From Hyphomicrobiales bacterium (GTDB taxonomy: Bacteria > Pseudomonadota > Alphaproteobacteria > Rhizobiales > UBA4765): a DNA stretch of 17,925 bases. The stretch spans positions 1 to 17,925 of the forward strand of contig JAIYEB010000366.1 in assembly GCA_027487195.1 (NCBI GenBank), read 5' to 3'. The position numbers were made by a program, and so were the translations under genes. This document shows positions 13,894 through 17,925 of this stretch, piece after piece (the stretch's first letter is position 1; each line of letters starts with the position of its first letter). A model generated the notes under the pieces. That model made no database searches, was not told where the DNA came from, and saw nothing but the letters and a program-made list of their open reading frames with translations.

Positions 13894-14949
13894 ATGAACC
13901 ACGCCAAGACCAACCCGGGCCATTTCTTCGAGGATTTCTGGATCGGGCAGATCCTGCGCCATCCCACGCCCAAAACCATCACTACGGGTGATGTCGCGCT
14001 CTATGGCGCGCTCTATGGCGCGCGCTTTGCGCCCCAATCGAGCGACGCCTTTGCCCGCTCCATCGGCTATGACCATCAGCCGGTCGATGATCTTCTGGTG
14101 TTCCACATTGTCTTCGGCAAGACCGTGCCGGACATCTCGCTCAACGCCGTTGCCAATCTCGGCTATGCCGCCTGCCGGTTTCTGGCTCCTGTGAAGGCGG
14201 GCGATACGCTCAATGCCGTGTCGGAAATCATTGGCCTCAAGGAAAACTCAAACAAACAGACCGGCGTCGTCTATGTCCGCAGCCAGGGCTTTCGGCAGGA
14301 CGGCACGATGGTGCTCGACTATGTCCGCTGGGTGATGGTGAAAAAGCGCGATGTGAATGCGCGCGTGCCAGCGCCGCATGTCCCGACACTGCCGCCAGCG
14401 CTCAGGGCTGATGAACTGACCAGCGGCTGCCCTCAGATCGCGCGGGAGGACTGGGACTTTCACCTCTCCGGACAGGCTCATGTGTTTGGCGACTATCGTG
14501 TTGGCGAGCGGATCGACCATCTCGACGGCATGACGGTCGAGGAAGCCGAGCACATGCTGGCAACACGCCTTTTCCAGAACACGGCCAAGGTGCACTTCGA
14601 TCAGTGGGCTCAAGCCGCAGGGCGCTTCGGCAAGCGCCTTGTTTATGGCGGCCACATCATTTCGATTGCGCGCGCGCTGTCGTTCAACGGGCTTGGCAAC
14701 GCGTTTCACATCGCCGGCATCAATGGCGGGCGGCATGCCAACCCGGTCTTTGCCGGCGACACGATCTATGCGTGGTCGGAGGTTCTGGAAACCGAACCGC
14801 TGCCGGGCAGAAATGACGTTGGTGCCCTGCGTTTGCGCACGATTGCCACCAAGAACCACCCCTGTGCGGATTTTCCCGGCGCCGATGTCGCAGAGCTTCC
14901 CGCAGATGTGGTGCTTGAACTCGATTACTGGGTGATGCTGCCGCGTTGA
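13894..14949 (+). CDS. mch: Mesaconyl-CoA hydratase (MaoC, double hot-dog)
   Basis: A 351-residue protein with two MaoC-type hot-dog halves (about 1-165 and 175-351), the architecture of mesaconyl-CoA hydratase (beta-methylmalyl-CoA dehydratase). The N-terminal segment NPGHFFEDFWIGQILRHP and ALYGALYGARFAPQSSDAFAR match that enzyme as I recall it. The second half contains VYGGHIISIARAL and a preceding HFDQ (hydratase-type) segment. It would interconvert mesaconyl-CoA and erythro-beta-methylmalyl-CoA in glyoxylate-independent acetyl-CoA assimilation. GGAG lies 7 nt before the ATG, and the gene is 9 nt behind the CitE-like lyase that may act on its product. The last 25 nt overlap the convergent esterase gene. 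Symbols differ between genomes (mch, mcd, meh). Confidence 0.88.
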   Translation: MNHAKTNPGHFFEDFWIGQILRHPTPKTITTGDVALYGALYGARFAPQSSDAFARSIGYDHQPVDDLLVFHIVFGKTVPDISLNAVANLGYAACRFLAPVKAGDTLNAVSEIIGLKENSNKQTGVVYVRSQGFRQDGTMVLDYVRWVMVKKRDVNARVPAPHVPTLPPALRADELTSGCPQIAREDWDFHLSGQAHVFGDYRVGERIDHLDGMTVEEAEHMLATRLFQNTAKVHFDQWAQAAGRFGKRLVYGGHIISIARALSFNGLGNAFHIAGINGGRHANPVFAGDTIYAWSEVLETEPLPGRNDVGALRLRTIATKNHPCADFPGADVAELPADVVLELDYWVMLPR

Positions 14950-15851
14950 GGGCCAAGCCCGATGAAATCAGCGACAAGGTCGCTGGCGTCGACGTCATGG
15001 TTCTGAGCCCCGAACATGCGCACTGCAGCAGGCGCAATGTTTGTTGCTCGCGTTGACGGCAGACGATGGCCACCACCTTCAATGCGGATCAGGCTGACCT
15101 CGCGCCCTTGCGGGCATTTGGACGTTACAAGCGTCAGGCGTGTGCGGTCGCTCGGATTATGATCGGGCAGCGCCCGGCTCTCGCCGTCCTCAACGGGGCA
15201 GCCATTGGCGCGGCGCCAGAAACTGATCGTCTCCGAGGTGGCTGGAACTGCGAGACGGCGCGGATTGGCAAAGGATGAGCCTTCAAACGGGATCACCGGG
15301 TCAGCTGTTCCGTTTACGATCAGTAGCCGCACGGGCGCGGCCAGCCTGCAGCGGTCGAGAAGCGAGCGCGGCATCGCTGAAATGAAGGCCATGACACTGG
15401 CGACCCGCTCTGCCCTTGCGCAGGCATAGGTCAGCGCCATGATCCCACCGGCAGACGCGCCCACGAGATGAACCCGACGCGGGTCCGTTCCGGTTTCAGC
15501 CTGCACTTCGGCGATCACCGCATCGATGAAGCGCACGTCGTCGACATTGGCAGGCGGCGCACGCCCGGACCGCTCTTCCGGGCGCCGACCATCCGCCCAG
15601 TTGTTGGCCAGCCCGTTGAGCCAGACAAGCGTTGCGCCCTCTCCGGCAAGCCTTGAGAAACTGGTCAGGGCGCGAAACGCCTTGTCGTCCTGCAGCGAGC
15701 CATGGAGCATGACGAGCAGCGGGCCCGCTGATCCCGACGGCGCGCGCTCCACTGTCCAGGTCCGCTCACGCCCCTCGATCACGGCGCTGCGCTCCTGCGC
15801 GAAAGAGGAGGTAGCCATGAGGACTGCAAAGATAACCAGGAAAACTCGCAT
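14925..15851 (-). CDS. Secreted LpqC/PHB-depolymerase-like esterase
   Basis: A 308-residue alpha/beta hydrolase of the LpqC/feruloyl-esterase/PHB-depolymerase type. A Sec signal (MRVFLVIFAVLMATSSFAQ, cleavage near residue 18) sends it to the periplasm or outside. The oxyanion region is LHGS (49-52), the nucleophile is S133 in GASAGG, the acid is D184 in NGTADPVIPF and the base is H262 in GGGHRLPS. Substrates could be short polyhydroxyalkanoate or aromatic esters. The frame opens at a TTG at 15869, but the ATG at 15851 gives a proper signal peptide and is used. Neither has a good Shine-Dalgarno. Its 3' end overlaps the mesaconyl-CoA hydratase 3' end by 25 nt, so no terminator fits between them. 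Confidence 0.88.
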   Translation of the reverse strand: MRVFLVIFAVLMATSSFAQERSAVIEGRERTWTVERAPSGSAGPLLVMLHGSLQDDKAFRALTSFSRLAGEGATLVWLNGLANNWADGRRPEERSGRAPPANVDDVRFIDAVIAEVQAETGTDPRRVHLVGASAGGIMALTYACARAERVASVMAFISAMPRSLLDRCRLAAPVRLLIVNGTADPVIPFEGSSFANPRRLAVPATSETISFWRRANGCPVEDGESRALPDHNPSDRTRLTLVTSKCPQGREVSLIRIEGGGHRLPSTRATNIAPAAVRMFGAQNHDVDASDLVADFIGLGPQRGSITQ

Positions 15852-16201
15852 GGCGTGGCATTGAACCAACCCCGTGTCGGGATCAAGGCCAGAACGCGGG
15901 CTCGCGACGCCACGCCACGTTTATGACAGACGCCGGACCCCAAAGCGCCTTCCCACGCTGAAGCGGGAATCTATGATCCGGCCTTCTGCTGCTTTTGCAA
16001 CTCCAGGCGCAGGATCAGGCGGGAAAAGCACAGCCCGCGTCCTCAAGACGCTGTTTTGCTGCACCGCACCCTCTTCACCCCGGCGCGCGGAGCGACTATA
16101 CACGGCGCTGCTCGGGGGGAGCATGTTCATCATGGCTGCGGTTCTTGTGCCGCACTCGACATGGTCCTCGTCCGGGCAGAGTTCGGATCGAGAAGGTCGA
16201 A
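15852..16201. other. 350-bp divergent intergenic region upstream of sdhC
   Basis: This is the longest stretch without a gene. It separates the esterase (minus) from sdhC (plus) and must hold both promoters. Open frames run through it on both strands, but none encodes a recognisable protein and none has convincing start signals. No tRNA cloverleaf, riboswitch or insertion sequence was recognised. A short imperfect repeat, TTCCC (15950-15954) with GGGAA (15965-15969), is present. The proposed sdh promoter lies in the right third. Confidence 0.6.
16074..16102 (+). promoter_or_regulatory. Possible promoter of the sdh operon
   Basis: TTCACC (16074-16079) and TATACA (16097-16102) are 17 nt apart, each matching four of six sigma-70 consensus bases. 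Transcription would start near 16109 and give a leader of about 90 nt before sdhC. Proposed by eye; other promoters in this gap are possible. Confidence 0.3.
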
Positions 16202-16597
16202 ATGGCTTCAAACGGGTCTACGGGCCGCCCCCTTTCGCCACATTTGCAGGTCTATCGCTTCAGCCTGCTGATGGCGCTGTCCATCCTGCACCGTGCCACG
16301 GGCATCGCACTTTACCTTGGAACCCTCATCGTCGTGTGGTGGCTTGTGGCTGTGGCCAGCGGGCCCGCCGCACTCGCCTTCTGGCAGATGGTGTTTCTCA
16401 ATCCGCTCGGGCTCCTCGTTCTGTTTGGCTACACCTGGGCCCTGTTCCATCACATGATGGGCGGCATTCGCCACCTCGTCTGGGACACTGGCGCGCGCCT
16501 TGATGTTGCGAGCGCCAAATCAACGGCCATGTTCAGCACCATCGCCGCGTTCGCCCTGACGATCCTCGTCTGGATCGTCGCGTTCATGGTCCGCTGA
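16202..16597 (+). CDS. sdhC: Succinate dehydrogenase cytochrome b556 subunit
   Basis: SdhC is one of two membrane anchors of succinate dehydrogenase (complex II), helping to bind heme b and ubiquinone. The 131-residue protein begins with the family signature RPLSPHLQVYRF (9-20). It has three membrane helices (about 28-50, 62-82 and 107-129). The heme-ligand motif HHMMGGIRHLVWD places the axial histidine at H84 by analogy with E. coli SdhC. S27 and R31 in the LSILHRATGI segment correspond to the quinone-site region. The frame is open upstream to 15995, but ATG 16202 gives the usual N-terminus and has GAGAAGG about 5 nt before it. sdhD follows after 11 nt. Confidence 0.96.
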   Translation: MASNGSTGRPLSPHLQVYRFSLLMALSILHRATGIALYLGTLIVVWWLVAVASGPAALAFWQMVFLNPLGLLVLFGYTWALFHHMMGGIRHLVWDTGARLDVASAKSTAMFSTIAAFALTILVWIVAFMVR

Positions 16598-16608
16598 GGG
16601 GAACCAAG

Positions 16609-16995
16609 ATGTCGCAAAGCCTCAAGACTCCTCTTGGAAAAGTGCGTGGGCTTGGATCCGCCAAGTCGGGTACCGACCATTTCTGGATGCAGCGCCTGAC
16701 CGCGATCGCCAACGTCCCGCTCGCAGTTGCGTTCGTGATCCTTCTGGCGCTCACAATCGGCAAGCCGCATGCGGTTCAGGCAGCCACGCTGGCCAATCCG
16801 ATTGCTGCCATCCTCGTGTTGCTTTTTGTTGTTGCTGGCGTCTGGCACATGCGCCTTGGCATGCAGGTCGTCATCGAGGACTACGTTCCGAATGAAGGCC
16901 GCCGCATCGCCTTCATTGTGATCAACACATTCTTTGCGGCCGTCGTGGCAGTCGCCTCGATCTACGCCGTTTTCAAAATCAGCTTCGGAGCCTGA
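16609..16995 (+). CDS. sdhD: Succinate dehydrogenase hydrophobic membrane anchor subunit
   Basis: SdhD pairs with SdhC to anchor the catalytic SdhAB to the inner membrane. The 128-residue protein starts with the alphaproteobacterial-type leader SLKTPLGKVRGLGSAKSGT, then WMQRLTAIANVPL at the quinone side. Three membrane helices follow (about 33-51, 60-78 and 98-121). The motif WHMRLGMQVVIEDYV holds the expected heme-ligand His in helix 2 and the conserved loop after it. The gene lies 11 nt behind sdhC and 4 nt ahead of sdhA. A GGGGAAC stretch just after the sdhC stop is the likely ribosome site. Confidence 0.95.
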   Translation: MSQSLKTPLGKVRGLGSAKSGTDHFWMQRLTAIANVPLAVAFVILLALTIGKPHAVQAATLANPIAAILVLLFVVAGVWHMRLGMQVVIEDYVPNEGRRIAFIVINTFFAAVVAVASIYAVFKISFGA

Positions 16996-16999
16996 ACCC

Positions 17000-17925
17000 A
17001 TGGCAACAGCGTCCGCCCCGATGCCCGGCGTGAATGGCAAGGCCTACAGCTTCACAGACCATACCTTTGACGTCGTTGTTGTCGGCGCTGGTGGCGCTGG
17101 CCTGCGCGCAGCTGTCGGTTGCTCAAAGGCCGGCCTGCGTACGGCCTGCATTACCAAGGTTTTTCCGACGCGCTCGCACACGGTGGCAGCTCAGGGCGGC
17201 ATTTCCGCAGCCCTCGGCAACATGGGCGCTGATGACTGGCGCTGGCACATGTATGACACCGTCAAGGGGTCGGACTGGCTCGGCGATCAGGATGCCATCG
17301 AGTATCTCTGCCGCAACGCGCCTGACGCGGTCTATGAGCTCGAGCATTGGGGCGTGCCATTCTCGCGCACGCAGCGCGGCGAGATCTATCAGCGCCCGTT
17401 CGGCGGAATGACAACCGATTTCGGCAAAGGTCCGCCGGCCCAGCGCACCTGCGCAGCTGCCGACCGCACCGGCCATGCGATCCTGCACACGCTCTATGGG
17501 CAGTCGCTGCGCCACACGACCGAGTTCTTCATCGAGTACTTCGCCATTGATCTGATCATGGACGATCAGGGCGCATGTCGCGGTGTGGTTGCGCTTGATA
17601 TGGCGACGGGCGAGCTTCATCGCTTCCGCGCAGCCAAGACCATTCTGGCCACTGGCGGCTATGGCCGTTCCTACTTCTCCGCAACCTCCGCCCATACCTG
17701 CACCGGCGATGGCAACGCCATGGTGCTCCGCGCCGGCCTGCCGCTGCAGGACATGGAGTTTGTGCAGTTCCACCCGACCGGCATTTACGGCGCAGGGTGC
17801 CTGATCACCGAAGGCGCACGCGGCGAGGGCGGCTATCTCACGAACTCCAGCGGCGAACGTTTCATGGAGCGTTATGCCCCGTCCGTGAAGGATCTCGCGC
17901 CACGCGACATGGTCTCACGCGCGAT
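17000..17925 (+). CDS. sdhA: Succinate dehydrogenase flavoprotein subunit, 5' part
   Basis: The catalytic flavoprotein of complex II oxidises succinate to fumarate. The window ends inside the gene: 308 complete codons of an expected roughly 600, with the frame open to the last base. Visible parts are the Rossmann motif VVVGAGGAGLRAA (26-38), RSHTVAAQGG with H60 as the probable covalent FAD attachment, and the FAD-domain stretch ILATGGYGRSYFS. The substrate-side motif FHPTGIYGAGCLITEGARGEGG contains the expected active-site Thr and Arg. The ATG at 17000 lies 4 nt after the sdhD stop, with GGAG 10 nt before it. sdhB presumably follows beyond the window. Truncation is only by the window edge; no frameshift is seen. 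Confidence 0.96.
   Translation, partial: MATASAPMPGVNGKAYSFTDHTFDVVVVGAGGAGLRAAVGCSKAGLRTACITKVFPTRSHTVAAQGGISAALGNMGADDWRWHMYDTVKGSDWLGDQDAIEYLCRNAPDAVYELEHWGVPFSRTQRGEIYQRPFGGMTTDFGKGPPAQRTCAAADRTGHAILHTLYGQSLRHTTEFFIEYFAIDLIMDDQGACRGVVALDMATGELHRFRAAKTILATGGYGRSYFSATSAHTCTGDGNAMVLRAGLPLQDMEFVQFHPTGIYGAGCLITEGARGEGGYLTNSSGERFMERYAPSVKDLAPRDMVSRA

Noticed and set aside
13996..14019. Perfect 12-bp tandem repeat (GCGCTCTATGGC twice)
   Set aside because: It encodes ALYG-ALYG within mesaconyl-CoA hydratase, a segment I recall as ALYxALYG in the family; codon choice makes the DNA repeat exact.
13216..14106. 296-residue minus-strand frame across the CitE-like and hydratase genes
   Set aside because: It spans two confidently identified plus-strand genes and shows no protein-family signature.
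15874..16201. Open frames in the sdhC upstream region as a new small gene
   Set aside because: Candidate proteins on both strands are low-complexity Arg/Ser/Pro-rich with no ribosome site or family features.

Overview
The window is GC-rich, densely coded bacterial chromosome. Gene content and order suggest an alphaproteobacterium, most likely of the Hyphomicrobiales (Rhizobiales). Pointers are the glyA-nrdR-ribD-riboflavin synthase run, sdhC-sdhD-sdhA order, an ethylmalonyl-CoA-pathway-type mesaconyl-CoA hydratase beside a CitE-like lyase, a Tat-exported Bug/TTT receptor, and class III CoA-transferases. The assignment rests on gene families only. No rRNA, tRNA, insertion sequence, phage gene or CRISPR array was seen.

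Layout. (1) 1-3462, plus strand: a housekeeping run of glyA (serine hydroxymethyltransferase), nrdR, ribD and riboflavin synthase, with 4-nt or zero-nt junctions from nrdR onward. The ribH-nusB continuation often found in relatives is absent; a convergent infA (IF-1) with an Arg/Gly-rich tail follows instead. (2) 3893-9448: an accessory catabolic locus. A minus-strand, translationally coupled operon encodes a class III CoA-transferase, a two-cysteine maleate-isomerase-type Asp/Glu racemase, an SDR oxidoreductase and a lactonase-like metallo-beta-lactamase (MBL) hydrolase. Divergent from it is an HMG-CoA-lyase-like gene, followed convergently by an orphan TTT solute receptor. A perfect 16-bp inverted repeat of FadR/GntR type lies between the divergent genes. 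(3) 9573-10886: an MBL-fold protein that has lost several metal ligands, coupled to a small secreted protein behind a perfect 24-bp inverted repeat. (4) 10998-12904: a FOXRED1-like FAD oxidoreductase coupled to a DUF429 protein. (5) 12994-14949, plus strand: CitE-like CoA-ester lyase and mesaconyl-CoA hydratase, then a convergent secreted LpqC-like esterase. (6) 16202-17925: sdhC, sdhD and the first half of sdhA, cut by the window end.

How the genes may work together (inference). Region 2 reads as uptake, CoA activation and aldol cleavage of an unidentified branched or unsaturated dicarboxylate; its products would feed acetyl-CoA or the TCA cycle. Region 5 would interconvert mesaconyl-CoA, methylmalyl-CoA and/or malyl-CoA. 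The propionyl-CoA branch enters the TCA cycle at succinyl-CoA, just upstream of the Sdh complex encoded next door.

No transcription factor is encoded in the window, although three operator-like palindromes are visible. Their regulators must lie elsewhere.
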